64,000 nt of DNA from Kocuria palustris (lineage in GTDB: Bacteria > Actinomycetota > Actinomycetes > Actinomycetales > Micrococcaceae): assembly GCF_007666205.1 (NCBI RefSeq), contig NZ_VDOR01000008.1, positions 52,303 to 116,302 of the forward strand, in the 5' to 3' direction. The notes under the pieces were generated by a model. The model searched no databases. It saw only the letters and a program-made list of their open reading frames with translations, and had not been told where the DNA came from. The translations under genes were made by a program, and so were the position numbers. Positions 41,067 through 50,308 of this stretch are shown in pieces. How positions within the stretch are numbered: the first letter of the stretch is position 1; each line of letters begins with the position of its first letter.

Positions 41067-41843
41067 ATGACCGATCGCGACGACGCCGAGACGACCGCAC
41101 CGTCCTTCGGGGCGCGGCGCGCGGACCTGTGGCTGCAGATCGCGCTGGTGCTCGGGGTCTCCCTGGGAGCCAGCGCGCTGTGGTCGATCCTCGACCTCGC
41201 CGAGACGCTGGCGGTCAGCTCGATCGCCGAGTCGAGCGCGAGCATGAACGCGCCGCAGGCCGGCACACCGGTCTTCGACGCCCTGCGCCGCGTCCTGGGC
41301 ATCGTCCTGGCACTGGCCCCGCCGCTGCTGGCCCTGTACCTGCTGGCCGGCTCCGCGGGGCAGCTGCCGGCCGTCGCGCGGCGGATCGGGCTCGACCTGC
41401 GCATGCCGCTGGCGGACCTGGGCCTGGGCGCGCTGCTGTTCGCCGTGATGGGCCTGGGAACCCTCGGGCTCTACCAGGCGGGGCGGGAGCTCGGGATCAC
41501 GGCGGAGCTCGTGACCAATGCCGGCGGCACGTCGTGGTGGGAGGTCGTGCTGCTGCTGGCCTCGGCGGTGCGGCACTCGCTCGTCGAGGAGATCATCGTG
41601 GTCGTGTTCCTGGCCGACCGCCTGCTGCGGGTGGGCTGGAGCTGGCCGGCCGTGCTGCTCGGCTCCGCGCTGCTGCGGGGCAGCTATCACCTGTACCAGG
41701 GCGTGGGCCCCGCGCTGGGCAACGTGGTCATGGGCCTGGTCTTCCTGTGGATCTACCGGCGCACCGGGCGCGTGATGCCCCTGATCGTCGCCCACTTCCT
41801 GCTCGACGCGGTCGGCTTCCTGGCGGGCCCGCTGCTGTTCTGA
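41067..41843 (+). CDS. CPBP-family intramembrane metalloprotease
   Basis: 258-residue membrane protein. It has the CPBP glutamate pair in SLVEEIIVVVFLADRLL and RGSYHLYQG in the following helix, then IVAHFLLDAVGF. It lacks the arginine of the strict EExxxR pattern, as in a common actinobacterial subgroup that keeps the RGSYHLYQG block. An ATG at 41058 is in frame, but ATG 41067 fits the -10 spacing. It is not closely similar to the two CPBP genes 3-4 kb upstream. Confidence 0.85.
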   Translation: MTDRDDAETTAPSFGARRADLWLQIALVLGVSLGASALWSILDLAETLAVSSIAESSASMNAPQAGTPVFDALRRVLGIVLALAPPLLALYLLAGSAGQLPAVARRIGLDLRMPLADLGLGALLFAVMGLGTLGLYQAGRELGITAELVTNAGGTSWWEVVLLLASAVRHSLVEEIIVVVFLADRLLRVGWSWPAVLLGSALLRGSYHLYQGVGPALGNVVMGLVFLWIYRRTGRVMPLIVAHFLLDAVGFLAGPLLF

Positions 41844-41892
41844 GGCGGCGCGGCCCCGACGGCCCCCGGGCGGGACATCGCCGCGGACGGGT

Positions 41893-41921
41893 TTGCACCG
41901 GAGCCGCCGTCGTCCGAGAAT
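41893..41921 (+). promoter_or_regulatory. promoter of the riboswitch-metY-metX transcript
   Basis: TTGCAC and GAGAAT separated by 17 bases; the -10 ends nine bases before the riboswitch begins. Confidence 0.6.
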
Positions 41922-41929
41922 GGGCACCA

Positions 41930-42008
41930 GGTCACGAGAGCCAGCGACAAGCCCCAGCTAGCTGGCCGGCAACCCTCCTTCCGCGGTGGGGTGCCCTGGG
42001 TGAGGACC
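41930..42008 (+). ncRNA. SAM-IV riboswitch
   Basis: S-adenosylmethionine-sensing leader. The sequence follows the SAM-IV consensus closely: GGTCACGAG at the 5' side, CCAGCGACAAGCCCC, GCTGGCCGGCAACCC, CGCGGTGGGGTGCC and the closing GGTGAGGACC, with GGTC/GACC forming the basal stem. It lies 106 bases before metY, its usual location in actinobacteria. High SAM would turn metY-metX off (known class behaviour). How expression is blocked, by terminator or ribosome-site masking, is not obvious in the 100-base stretch that follows. Confidence 0.93.
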
Positions 42009-42113
42009 GGGCCGGCCGCGCACGCGGCACGGCAAGCGCGGGTCACGGCACCCGGTCCGACGGGTGCGTCGGACCTCGGTCCGCGGCCCCGGAAGACCCA
42101 AGGAGTCGCCGAG

Positions 42114-43475
42114 ATGTCCGCACAGCAGCCCACCCCCTCCGCCCCGCAGGGCTGGAGCTTCGAGACGCGCCAGATCCACGCCGGCCAGGAGCCCGATCCG
42201 GTCACCGGAGCCCGGGCTCTGCCGATCCAGCAGACCACGTCCTACGTGTTCCCGGATGCCGAGACCGCGGCCGGGCGCTTCGCCCTCAGCCAGGTCGGCC
42301 CGATCTACACGCGGCTGACGAATCCCACGGCCGAGGTCGTCGAGAACCGCATCGCCTCGCTCGAGGGCGGCACTGCGGCGGTCATGGTCGCCTCCGGGCA
42401 GGCCGCCACGACCTACGCGGTCCTCAACGTGGCGGGAGCGGGTGACCACATCGTGGCCAGCCCGTCGCTGTACGGCGGGACGTTCAACCTCTTCAAGCAC
42501 TCGCTGTCCCGGCTCGGGATCGAGACCACGTTCGTGGCCGATCCCGACGACCCCCGGGCCTGGCGCGATGCCGTCCGGCCGAACACCAAGGCCTTCTACG
42601 CCGAGACCATCCCGAACCCGCGCGGCGACGTCCTGGACGTCGAGACGGTCGCGCAGATCGCCCATGACGCCGAGGTCCCGCTGATCGTGGACAACACGGT
42701 CGCGACCCCGTACCTCCTGCGCCCCATCGAGCACGGGGCCGACGTCGTGGTCCACTCGGCCACCAAGTTCCTGGGCGGTCACGGCACGTCGATCGGCGGC
42801 TTCGTCGTGGACTCCGGGCGCTTCGACTACACCCGCTGCCCCGAGCGCTTCCCCGGCTTCGTCGAGCCCGACGAGTCGTACCACGGCGTGGTGTTCGGCG
42901 AGGTCTTCGGCGAGAACGGGCCGTTCGGCGCCAACGTCGCCTTCGCCTTCAAGATCCGCACCCAGCTGCTGCGCGACCTGGGAGCATCCATCTCCCCGTT
43001 CAACGCGTTCCTGATCGAGCAGGGCATCGAGACCCTCTCGCTGCGCATGGAGCGCCACGTCGAGAACGCCCGGAAGGTCGCGACCTGGCTCGAGGGCCAC
43101 GAGGGCGTCGAATCCGTGACCTACGCGGGCCTCGAGTCGTCACCGTGGCACGAGCGCGCGCAGAAGTACGTCCCGAAGGGCGCGGGCTCGATCCTGGGCT
43201 TCGTGCTCGCGGGCGGCTCCGGGGCCGGCCAGGCCTTCGTCGACGCCCTGAGCCTGCACTCGAACGTCGCGAACATCGGCGACGTGCGCTCGCTCGTCAT
43301 CCACCCCGCCTCCACGACGCACGCGCAGCTCTCTCCGGAGGAGCAGCTCGCCGCCGGGGCGGGCCCGGGCTTCGTGCGCCTGTCCGTGGGGCTCGAGCAC
43401 ATCGACGACATCCTGGCCGATCTCGAGCTCGGCTTCGCCGCCGTCGGCGCTCGCGCCGCGGGCGGAGCGGCCTGA
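42114..43475 (+). CDS. metY: O-acetylhomoserine sulfhydrylase (aminocarboxypropyltransferase)
   Basis: PLP enzyme making homocysteine from O-acetylhomoserine and sulfide. The 453 residues show [25 protein letters not shown] and the PLP-lysine motif [10 protein letters not shown], with the long insertion ([14 protein letters not shown]) typical of MetY rather than MetB. AAGGAG lies eight bases before the ATG. It is under SAM-IV control and followed one base later by metX, which makes its substrate. Confidence 0.96.
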   Translation: MSAQQPTPSAPQGWSFETRQIHAGQEPDPVTGARALPIQQTTSYVFPDAETAAGRFALSQVGPIYTRLTNPTAEVVENRIASLEGGTAAVMVASGQAATTYAVLNVAGAGDHIVASPSLYGGTFNLFKHSLSRLGIETTFVADPDDPRAWRDAVRPNTKAFYAETIPNPRGDVLDVETVAQIAHDAEVPLIVDNTVATPYLLRPIEHGADVVVHSATKFLGGHGTSIGGFVVDSGRFDYTRCPERFPGFVEPDESYHGVVFGEVFGENGPFGANVAFAFKIRTQLLRDLGASISPFNAFLIEQGIETLSLRMERHVENARKVATWLEGHEGVESVTYAGLESSPWHERAQKYVPKGAGSILGFVLAGGSGAGQAFVDALSLHSNVANIGDVRSLVIHPASTTHAQLSPEEQLAAGAGPGFVRLSVGLEHIDDILADLELGFAAVGARAAGGAA

Positions 43476-43476
43476 C

Positions 43477-44661
43477 GTGACGATCGCCGAGGGCCTCGCA
43501 CCGCGCTCGCAGCAGCCCTTCCGGACCGAGGGGCTGCTGCAGCGCGCGCGGATCGGGGACGTCGAGCTGGAGTCCGGTGCGGTGCTGCCCGACGTCGAGC
43601 TGGCCTACGAGACCTGGGGGACGCTCGACGACGACGCCTCGAACGCGGTGCTGGTCCCGCACGCGCTGACCGGCGACACCCATGTCACGCGCGGCCGCGT
43701 GGCCGACGACGCGACCTCCTTCGACCGCGTCTCGGCCGAGGCGCCGGGCTGGTGGGACGGGCTGGTCGGGCCGGGGAGGGCGATCGACACCGATCGGTTC
43801 TTCGTCGTCTCGATCAACATGCTCGGGGGCTGCTACGGCTCCACGGGCCCGTCGTCGATCATCCCGGAGGGGCGCGACGGGGCCGGTCTGCCGTGGGGCT
43901 CGGCCTTCCCCTCCGTGACGATCCGCGACTCCGTGCGCGCCGAGGCCCGCCTGGCCGAGCAGCTCGGCATCGGATCGTGGCGCCTGGTCATCGGCGGGTC
44001 CATGGGCGGGGCGCGGGCGCTCGAATGGGCGGCGACGCTCCCCGAGGCCGTCCGCGCGTGCGCCGTGATCGCCGCGACCGCGGTGGCCTCGGCGGAGCAG
44101 CTGGCCTGGGGCCAGGCGCAGGACATCGCGATCCGCACCGACCCCGACTTCCGCGGCGGGGACTACTACGACGGCGTCATCCCCTCCGCCGGGCTCGGGC
44201 TCGCCCGGCGGATCGCCCACACGACCTACCGCGCGGCTCCCGATCTCAACGCGCGCTTCGGCCACGCCGCCCAGCCGGGCGAGGACCCGGGCCCGGCGGC
44301 GCCGGGACGACGACGCGGCCGCTACGCGATCGAGAGCTACCTGGACCACCAGGCCGCCAAGCTCGTCGGCCGCTTCGATGCCAACTCGTATCTGGTGCTC
44401 AACGAGGCGCTCATGGGCCACGACGTCGGGCGCGGCCGCGGGGGAGTGCACGAGGCCCTGGCCGCGGCGACCTGCCGGTGGCTCGTGGCCTCGGTCGACT
44501 CGGACCGGCTGTACCTGCCGGAGGAGTCCGAGCAGCTCGCGCGGCTGCTGCCCGGCGAGGTCCCGCACCGCTCCATCGTCTCGCCTGCGGGCCACGACGG
44601 CTTCCTGATCGAGCACGAGCAGATCGGCCGGCTGGTGCGCGAGACCCTGCTGCGCGACTGA
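43477..44661 (+). CDS. metX: homoserine O-acetyltransferase
   Basis: Acetylates homoserine for direct sulfhydrylation by MetY. The 394-residue alpha/beta-hydrolase-fold protein has the nucleophile Ser in VIGGSMGGARALEW, Asp in SVDSDRLYLP and His in AGHDGFLIEH. It starts at GTG, one base after the metY stop, with GGAG upstream inside metY, so translation is coupled. It belongs to the SAM-IV-controlled operon. Confidence 0.95.
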   Translation: MTIAEGLAPRSQQPFRTEGLLQRARIGDVELESGAVLPDVELAYETWGTLDDDASNAVLVPHALTGDTHVTRGRVADDATSFDRVSAEAPGWWDGLVGPGRAIDTDRFFVVSINMLGGCYGSTGPSSIIPEGRDGAGLPWGSAFPSVTIRDSVRAEARLAEQLGIGSWRLVIGGSMGGARALEWAATLPEAVRACAVIAATAVASAEQLAWGQAQDIAIRTDPDFRGGDYYDGVIPSAGLGLARRIAHTTYRAAPDLNARFGHAAQPGEDPGPAAPGRRRGRYAIESYLDHQAAKLVGRFDANSYLVLNEALMGHDVGRGRGGVHEALAAATCRWLVASVDSDRLYLPEESEQLARLLPGEVPHRSIVSPAGHDGFLIEHEQIGRLVRETLLRD

Positions 44662-44748
44662 GCCGCGGCCCTGCCCCGCCTCTGCACGGACGGGTCGTCA
44701 CGACGGCCGATGCCCTCGAGGAGGGACATCGGCGCCCCGAGCCGATGC

Positions 44749-44754
44749 CATGAT
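44749..44754 (+). promoter_or_regulatory. -10 box of the esterase gene (leaderless)
   Basis: CATGAT, seven bases before the ATG at 44762; it is a weaker match to TANNNT than the others. Confidence 0.4.
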
Positions 44755-44761
44755 GGGGGCC

Positions 44762-45397
44762 ATGAGCGAGAACCCCGTCGTGATCTGGAACCGCGATCCC
44801 GCCGAGTCCCCGGAGGCGCCCCTGCTGGTGCTCTTCCACGGCTTCGGCTCGAACGAGCAGGACCTCATGGGCCTGGTCCCGCAGCTGCCGCAGGACTTCG
44901 TGGTGGCCTCCGTGCGCGCGCCTCTGCCGCAGCCCCCCGGCTACTCCTGGTACCCGCTCTACGACGACGAGGCCTTCTCGAGCGATCTCATCCGCCGGGC
45001 GGTCGAGCCGCTCGTGGACTGGCTGCGCGAGCAGGCCAGGGGACGCGCGTCGACGACCCTGCTGGGCTTCTCCCAGGGGATGTCGATCGCGACCTCGCTC
45101 GTGCGCGCGCTGCCCGGCGAGGTCGACGCCGTGATCGGGCTGTCCGGCTTCACGGTGCCCGAGCCGCTGGAGCTCTTCCGCGACGACGAGCTCGAGCGCA
45201 AGCCCTTCCGCCTGTTCTGGGGCCGTGATCCGCAGGACCCGATCGTCAATGCGCAGTTCGTGGACATGACGGCGCAGTGGCTGCTCGACCACGCCGACGT
45301 CACCAAGGTGCATTACCAGGGCATCGGCCACAGCGTCTCGCCGCAGGAGATCGGCCACGTCAGCGAGTACCTCACCCGATACGTCCTCGGCCGCTGA
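44762..45397 (+). CDS. phospholipase/carboxylesterase family alpha/beta hydrolase
   Basis: Soluble esterase of 211 residues. It has LVLFHGFGSNEQDL (oxyanion region), the nucleophile Ser in LGFSQGMSIA, the Asp in GRDPQDPIV and His in GIGHSVSPQEI. It belongs to the acyl-protein thioesterase-like (Abhydrolase_2) group; the substrate is unknown. ATG 44762 is preferred to an in-frame ATG four codons earlier that overlaps the -10 box. Confidence 0.88.
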   Translation: MSENPVVIWNRDPAESPEAPLLVLFHGFGSNEQDLMGLVPQLPQDFVVASVRAPLPQPPGYSWYPLYDDEAFSSDLIRRAVEPLVDWLREQARGRASTTLLGFSQGMSIATSLVRALPGEVDAVIGLSGFTVPEPLELFRDDELERKPFRLFWGRDPQDPIVNAQFVDMTAQWLLDHADVTKVHYQGIGHSVSPQEIGHVSEYLTRYVLGR

Positions 45398-45426
45398 CGG
45401 CGGCTCGCCGTCCGCCGCCCGCCCGC

Positions 45427-45660
45427 TCAGCCCTGCGTGCGGATCACCAGCGACGCGCCGTCGAAGGCGATGACGTCGCCGTCGTGGAGCTGGCGGCCGC
45501 GCCGGGTCTCGACCTCGTCGTTGACCTGCACCGCGCCGTCCTCCACGACGGCGCGGGCCATGGCGCCGTCCTCCACGAGGCTGCCGAGCTTGAGGGCCTG
45601 GCCCAGGCGGATCATCTCGTCGCGGATGGGGAGCTCTTCGGGGGTGCTGTCCGTCGTCAT
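45427..45660 (-). CDS. S4-domain RNA-binding protein
   Basis: 77-residue protein that is essentially one S4 domain (IRLGQALKLGSLVEDGAMAR then VQVNDEVETRRGRQLHDGDV), similar to YbcJ/YaaA-type small RNA-binding proteins. It probably binds structured rRNA or tRNA. The ATG at 45660 follows a -10 box by six bases. Confidence 0.9.
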   Translation of the reverse strand: MTTDSTPEELPIRDEMIRLGQALKLGSLVEDGAMARAVVEDGAVQVNDEVETRRGRQLHDGDVIAFDGASLVIRTQG

Positions 45661-45666
45661 GCCCCC

Positions 45667-45672
45667 ATTGTC
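45667..45672 (-). promoter_or_regulatory. -10 box of the S4 gene (leaderless)
   Basis: Minus-strand GACAAT, six bases before the ATG. Confidence 0.5.
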
Positions 45673-45736
45673 CCGCACGGCCCCGCACGTCCCCGGTCAT
45701 CGCCGCGGTGCCGGCGCGCGGGCGGCCCGGCGGGGA

Positions 45737-45742
45737 TAGCCT
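45737..45742 (+). promoter_or_regulatory. -10 box of the YdcZ-type transporter gene (leaderless)
   Basis: TAGCCT, six bases before the GTG at 45749, divergent from the S4 promoter. Confidence 0.6.
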
Positions 45743-45748
45743 GATCCG

Positions 45749-46879
45749 GTGCCCTCTTCACGCCCTTCCCAGCCCCAGCCCGGCTCCCGGCCCCGGCCCG
45801 ACTCCGCGGCAGCGGACGCGCAGGACCCGCGCCGCGATGACCTCGCATCCGCCCCGGCGCAGGAGGAGGTCGTCGTGACCCGGGCCCCGCAGGAGACCCA
45901 CAGCCCCGCGGTGGTGCTGATCGCCCAGATCGCGGCGGTGCTCGCCGGCGGTGCGATGGCCGTCCAGTCCCGGGTCAACGGCGAGCTCGGCGCGCGCACC
46001 GGCGATGCCGTGGCCGCCGGGCTCACGGGCTTCAGCGTGGGGTTCGTGCTGGTCGCCCTGGGGAGCCTCCTCACCCCGGCGGGGCGCCGCGGGCTCGTCA
46101 CCGCCGCCCGCTCGTTCCGGCTGGGGCGGCTGCCCTGGATCTTCCTGCTCTCCGGTGTCTTCGGGGCCTTCCTGGTGGTCGTGCAGACCGTCGCGACACC
46201 GCTGGTGGGGGTCTCCGTCTTCATCCTGGGCATGGTCGTGGGGCAGTCGGTCGGCGGTCTCGGCGTCGACCGCGCGGGCATCGGCCCCGGCGGCGTGAAG
46301 CCGCTGACCGGCTGGCGGATCGTCGGCACCGCGATCATCGTGGCGGCCGTCGTGATCGCGCAGCTGCCGCATTTCGGCGCCGAGGACGGCGGGCAGACCC
46401 GCAGCACGACCGCCCTGCTGGCGCTCGTCCTGCTGCCGGTGCTGGCCGGTCTCGGCTCGGCGCTGCAGACCGCCTTCAACGGCCGGATCGGCGCCGAGGC
46501 CGGCACGCCCATCACGCCCACCTTCATCAACTTCGCCGCCGGCGTGCTGACGCTGATCGTCGCGACGGCGATCCACCGCGCGGTCGCCGATCTGCCCCCG
46601 TGGCACTTCCCGCCGCAGTGGTGGCTCTACCTCGGCGGCCTGTGCGGCGTGCTGTTCGTGGCCGCAGGGGCGGTGCTCTCGCGGATCATCGGCATCCTGC
46701 GCACGAGCCTGTCCCTGACCGCCGGGATGCTCACCGGAGCCCTGCTGCTGGACCTGCTCGTGCCGACCTCCGGAGCGGTCGTCGCCCCGCTGACCGTGCT
46801 CGGCACCGCGCTGACCTTCGTGGGGCTCGTCGTCGTCTCGCTGCCGTGGAAGCGGCCCGGTCGCAGCAGCCGCTCCTGA
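45749..46879 (+). CDS. YdcZ (DUF606)-type DMT superfamily transporter
   Basis: Membrane protein of 376 residues with about ten helices in two repeated halves; each half carries the [11 protein letters not shown] / [11 protein letters not shown] repeat typical of YdcZ pairs fused in one chain. The N-terminal 50 residues are disordered and Pro/Arg/Asp-rich. Substrate unknown. The GTG start directly follows the -10 box spacing; there is no ribosome site. Confidence 0.85.
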   Translation: MPSSRPSQPQPGSRPRPDSAAADAQDPRRDDLASAPAQEEVVVTRAPQETHSPAVVLIAQIAAVLAGGAMAVQSRVNGELGARTGDAVAAGLTGFSVGFVLVALGSLLTPAGRRGLVTAARSFRLGRLPWIFLLSGVFGAFLVVVQTVATPLVGVSVFILGMVVGQSVGGLGVDRAGIGPGGVKPLTGWRIVGTAIIVAAVVIAQLPHFGAEDGGQTRSTTALLALVLLPVLAGLGSALQTAFNGRIGAEAGTPITPTFINFAAGVLTLIVATAIHRAVADLPPWHFPPQWWLYLGGLCGVLFVAAGAVLSRIIGILRTSLSLTAGMLTGALLLDLLVPTSGAVVAPLTVLGTALTFVGLVVVSLPWKRPGRSSRS

Positions 46880-46888
46880 GCCCTCTCG

Positions 46889-46906
46889 GAATCGGCCCCG
46901 CTCGCG
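46889..46906 (+). repeat. isolated degenerate unit of the palindromic repeat
   Basis: GAATCGGCC, two extra bases, then GCTCGCG: the same core as the arrays at 6771-6950 and 8236-8355, nine bases after the transporter stop. Confidence 0.45.
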
Positions 46907-46955
46907 CCACCGGAAGCGGAGGAGGCGGCGCTCGCTCGTCATCACCGGCGTTGGC

Positions 46956-46961
46956 TACGCT
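46956..46961 (+). promoter_or_regulatory. candidate -10 box of glyS
   Basis: TACGCT; a leader of about 110 bases follows that begins with a perfect 16-base palindrome (46969-46984). No T-box features were found. Confidence 0.45.
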
Positions 46962-47076
46962 GGCCCGTGGCGCCCGCGGGCGCCCCCACGATCTCGAGCT
47001 CCGCGCTGCCCGCGCGGAGCAGGACCCTCGCCAGGCCGCAGCCAGCGGTCGCGGCAGATACCGGAGTGTGCATCAC

Positions 47077-48456
47077 ATGGCCCCCAAGTCCACGCTGGAC
47101 AACGTCATCTCGCTGTGCAAGCGACGCGGATTCGTGTTCCAGGCGGGTGAGATCTACGGCGGCTCGCGCTCGGCCTGGGACTACGGACCCCTCGGCGCGG
47201 AGCTCAAGGAGAACATCAAGCGCGAGTGGTGGCAGAGCTTCGTGCGCGGACGCCGGGACATGGTGGGTCTGGACTCCTCGATCATCCTGCCCTCGGCCGT
47301 GTGGGAGGCCTCGGGCCACGTCGCCACCTTCACCGACCCGCTCGTGGAGTGCACCTCGTGCCACACCCGCCACCGCCAGGATCACCTCGAGGAGGCCTTC
47401 GAGGACAAGAAGGGCCGCGCGCCCGAGTCCATGGCCGAGGTCAGCTGCCCCCACTGCGGCACCAAGGGCCAGTGGACGGATCCGCAGCAGTTCTCCGGGC
47501 TCATGAAGACCTACCTGGGCCCCGTGGACGACGAGAAGGGCAAGCACTACCTGCGCCCCGAGACCGCCCAGGGCATCTTCGTGAACTTCCTCAACGTGGT
47601 CACCGCCGCCCGCCAGCGCCCGCCGTTCGGCATCGGCCAGATCGGCAAGGCCTTCCGCAACGAGATCACGCCCGGCAACTTCATCTTCCGCACGCGCGAG
47701 TTCGAGCAGATGGAGATCGAGTACTTCGTCCACCCGGACCAGGCCCGGGAGTCCTTCGAGACCTGGGTCGACGACTGCGAGCGCTGGTTCACCGACCTGG
47801 GCGTGAACCCGGAGAACCTGCGCCGCTTCGACGTCCCGGACGATGAGCGCGCCCACTACTCCGATGCCACGATCGACCTCGAGTACCGCTTCGGCTTCCA
47901 GGGCTCCGAGTGGGGCGAGCTCATGGGCGTGGCCAATCGCACGGACTTCGACCTGTCCAACCACACCGAGTCCTCGGGCACCAAGATGCAGTACTTCGAC
48001 CAGGCCACGGGGGAGCGCTACACCCCGTACGTGATCGAGCCGTCCTTCGGGCTGACCCGCTCCATGATGGCCTTCCTGGCCGACTCCTACCGCGAGGACG
48101 AGGCGCCCAACACCAAGGGCGGCACCGACGTGCGCACCGTGCTCGGGCTGGATCCGCGCCTGGCCCCGGTCAAGGCCGCGGTGCTGCCGCTGTCCAAGAA
48201 GGACGACCTCCGGCCCGTGGCCGAGGACCTGGCCGCCGAGCTGCGCCGGCGCTGGAACATCGACTACGACGACGCCGGGGCCATCGGCCGCCGCTACCGC
48301 CGCCAGGACGAGATCGGCACGCCGTACTGCGTGACCGTGGACTTCGACACCCTCGAGGACCAGGCCGTGACCATCCGCGAGCGCGACGAGATGACCCAGG
48401 AGCGCGTCTCCCTGGACCGGGTCACCTCCTACCTCGCCGAGAAGCTGGGCTGCTGA
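47077..48456 (+). CDS. glyS: glycyl-tRNA synthetase (homodimeric type)
   Basis: Charges tRNA-Gly. The 459 residues show class II motifs: [12 protein letters not shown] at the N-terminus, motif 2 [27 protein letters not shown], motif 3 [13 protein letters not shown], a zinc-binding Cys pair set (CTSCHTRH and CPHCGTKG) and a C-terminal anticodon-binding domain. ATG 47077 follows GGAG at ten bases. The acetyltransferase gene starts nine bases after it. Confidence 0.97.
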   Translation: MAPKSTLDNVISLCKRRGFVFQAGEIYGGSRSAWDYGPLGAELKENIKREWWQSFVRGRRDMVGLDSSIILPSAVWEASGHVATFTDPLVECTSCHTRHRQDHLEEAFEDKKGRAPESMAEVSCPHCGTKGQWTDPQQFSGLMKTYLGPVDDEKGKHYLRPETAQGIFVNFLNVVTAARQRPPFGIGQIGKAFRNEITPGNFIFRTREFEQMEIEYFVHPDQARESFETWVDDCERWFTDLGVNPENLRRFDVPDDERAHYSDATIDLEYRFGFQGSEWGELMGVANRTDFDLSNHTESSGTKMQYFDQATGERYTPYVIEPSFGLTRSMMAFLADSYREDEAPNTKGGTDVRTVLGLDPRLAPVKAAVLPLSKKDDLRPVAEDLAAELRRRWNIDYDDAGAIGRRYRRQDEIGTPYCVTVDFDTLEDQAVTIRERDEMTQERVSLDRVTSYLAEKLGC

Positions 48457-48464
48457 GCGCGCGC

Positions 48465-49463
48465 ATGGCTGTCGAACTGCGCTCCTGGAAGGACGGCGAC
48501 GACCTCGCCCTGCTCGAGGTCCTGCCCGCCGCCGAGGCCGATCCCGTCGTCGCGCTGCGGGCCCTGCTGGGCTCGGATGCCGACGAGCCCGCGTGGTCGC
48601 GCACCGTCGTGGCCGTCGACGACGGCGTCGTGATCGGCGCCGGCGCGGTGCAGCTGCACCCCATGCACCCCGAGCGGCTGTGGGCGTTCGTCGAGGTGGC
48701 CACGGCCGATCGCGGCGAGGGCGTCGGCCGGCTGCTCGAGCGGCGGCTGCGCGAGATCGCCGACGAGGCGTTCCCGGGCAGGCCGCTGCGGACCAAGGCC
48801 GCGCCGGGGACCACCGGGGCCGGCTATGCCGAGCATGCGGGCATGGTCCCGGTCATGACCCATCGCCACGTGGTGATCGCTCCGGGGGCGCTGCCTCCGC
48901 AGCCGATCGGCGAGGGCGACTCCGCGACCGAGGCGATCGAGGACCTGGCCACCGGATCGGTCGAGCTCACCCGAGCGGTGGGGGAGTTCTACGCCCGCGC
49001 CAATGCCTGGGACCGCCCCGCGGAGCTGTCCGTCGGGCAGGTCAACCGGCAGTTCCTGTCGGAGACGTCCCAGGCCTACGGGGCGATCGTCCTGCGCCGC
49101 GGGGTGGATCGCGGGGCGGGCCGGCGCGGCACGATCGGCGCCTTCGCCGTGAGCTACCGCTCTCTCGAGCTCGACCAGGAGCGCGCGGAGGCCGATCCCG
49201 AGCGGCTGGCCGAGCTCGACGACCTGCCGACGGACGTCCTGGTGGGCTGGGACCCGCGCCTGCCCGACGAGGAGGCGGCGGTCGCCGTCGCCAAGCTCAT
49301 GGGACTGCTCGTGGCCCGCTACCCGGTGCGCGTCGAGGTCACCGATGCCATGCGGCCGCTGGCCATCGTGTGCGCCCAGCTCGTGGCCGACGGCGTCGCC
49401 AAGGTGATCGACGAGGCCGTGACCTACGCCGATCCGGAGGACCGGGAGACGGCTCCGCGCTGA
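48465..49463 (+). CDS. GNAT family N-acetyltransferase
   Basis: 332-residue protein. The N-terminal half contains the acetyl-CoA-binding pattern ADRGEGVGRLLERRLREIA; the C-terminal half looks like a second, degenerate GNAT unit (DEEAAVAVAKLMGLLVARYP). Substrate unknown. It follows glyS closely and is probably co-transcribed. ATG 48465 is in a G/C-rich context without a clear ribosome site. Confidence 0.85.
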   Translation: MAVELRSWKDGDDLALLEVLPAAEADPVVALRALLGSDADEPAWSRTVVAVDDGVVIGAGAVQLHPMHPERLWAFVEVATADRGEGVGRLLERRLREIADEAFPGRPLRTKAAPGTTGAGYAEHAGMVPVMTHRHVVIAPGALPPQPIGEGDSATEAIEDLATGSVELTRAVGEFYARANAWDRPAELSVGQVNRQFLSETSQAYGAIVLRRGVDRGAGRRGTIGAFAVSYRSLELDQERAEADPERLAELDDLPTDVLVGWDPRLPDEEAAVAVAKLMGLLVARYPVRVEVTDAMRPLAIVCAQLVADGVAKVIDEAVTYADPEDRETAPR

Positions 49464-49524
49464 GCCGCCGCGGTGCGCCGGCCCGCCGGCTCGGCACCGG
49501 GCCCCTGCCTCTGCTCCGGCTCGG

Positions 49525-49555
49525 CCGCCCGCACCGGCACCCCCGGTGCGGGCGG
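49525..49555. terminator. terminator between convergent genes
   Basis: A perfect 13-bp stem (49525-49537 with 49543-49555) with a five-base loop between the acetyltransferase gene and the membrane protein gene on the other strand. Confidence 0.8.
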
Positions 49556-49571
49556 TCAGCGCCGTGCTGCC

Positions 49572-50147
49572 TCAGAGGGCCGGGGCGACGACCTCGCGGG
49601 GATCGATGCCGTAGTCGTGCATGACCTCCCGGCGGGTCTGCTCGTCGAGGTGCTCGAGACGCGAGCGCATGCGCAGCCCGTCCACGAGCCACCACAGGAT
49701 CAGCACGAGCAGGCAGGCCGAGCCGGTGATCACGGCGCCGATCGTGGTGCCCCACAGCCACTGGTCGCGCAGCCCGACGGGAGGAGCGGCCAGCACCGCG
49801 ACGGCCACCGACACGGCGCCGCCCAGCCAGATCACGAGCTTGACGGCCAGGGACCCGAAGCTGCGCAGATACGCATCCAGGGCGGGGAACCACAGCAGCG
49901 TCATGGCCGCGCCCGTCCACAGCGTCCAGGCGACGGACTCCTTCCTGCGCCGGGAGCCGTAGGCCCAGGCGGCGGGCAGCGCGTCGGCCGCGCCGTGCGT
50001 CGGCGCCGCCTGCACCTGCCAGGTCAGCTCCCCGCCGGGGTCGTCGCTGTGCTCGTCCCCGCGCTCGGCGGGGGGAGGCGACTGCTCGTCCTCCATGAGG
50101 TCGTCCCGGATCGGGTGCAGGGACGCGGTGACGGACCGGTCGGCCAT
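49572..50147 (-). CDS. small membrane protein, paralogue of the next gene
   Basis: 191 residues: a hydrophilic N-terminal 65, then four hydrophobic helices and a cytoplasmic tail WWLVDGLRMRSRLEHLDEQTRREVMHDYGIDP. The tail is shared with the protein encoded 160 bases upstream on the same strand, and the first helix pair resembles a TM2 domain that has lost its glycines. GGAGGA lies just before the ATG at 50147. Function unknown. Confidence 0.75.
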   Translation of the reverse strand: MADRSVTASLHPIRDDLMEDEQSPPPAERGDEHSDDPGGELTWQVQAAPTHGAADALPAAWAYGSRRRKESVAWTLWTGAAMTLLWFPALDAYLRSFGSLAVKLVIWLGGAVSVAVAVLAAPPVGLRDQWLWGTTIGAVITGSACLLVLILWWLVDGLRMRSRLEHLDEQTRREVMHDYGIDPREVVAPAL

Positions 50148-50308
50148 GGGTCCTCCATCGGAAGTGCTCGGGTGATCGGCGCCCGCGCCGCCGACGACCT
50201 GCTGAGCAGGCACGACGGCCGCGGAGGTGCACCGATTCTAGGCCCGGGACCTGAGACGGATGTGATGGACCGGGCGGCTCCGATCCGGACTCGCAGAACG
50301 ACCGGCGC

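Noticed and set aside
45396..45412. Hairpin GACGGCG/CGCCGTC between the esterase and S4 genes as a terminator
   Set aside because: Only a 7-bp stem partly inside the stop codon region; too weak to call in DNA this GC-rich.
46962..47076. T-box leader for glyS
   Set aside because: No T-box bulge or specifier stem could be recognised; only short GC palindromes are present.
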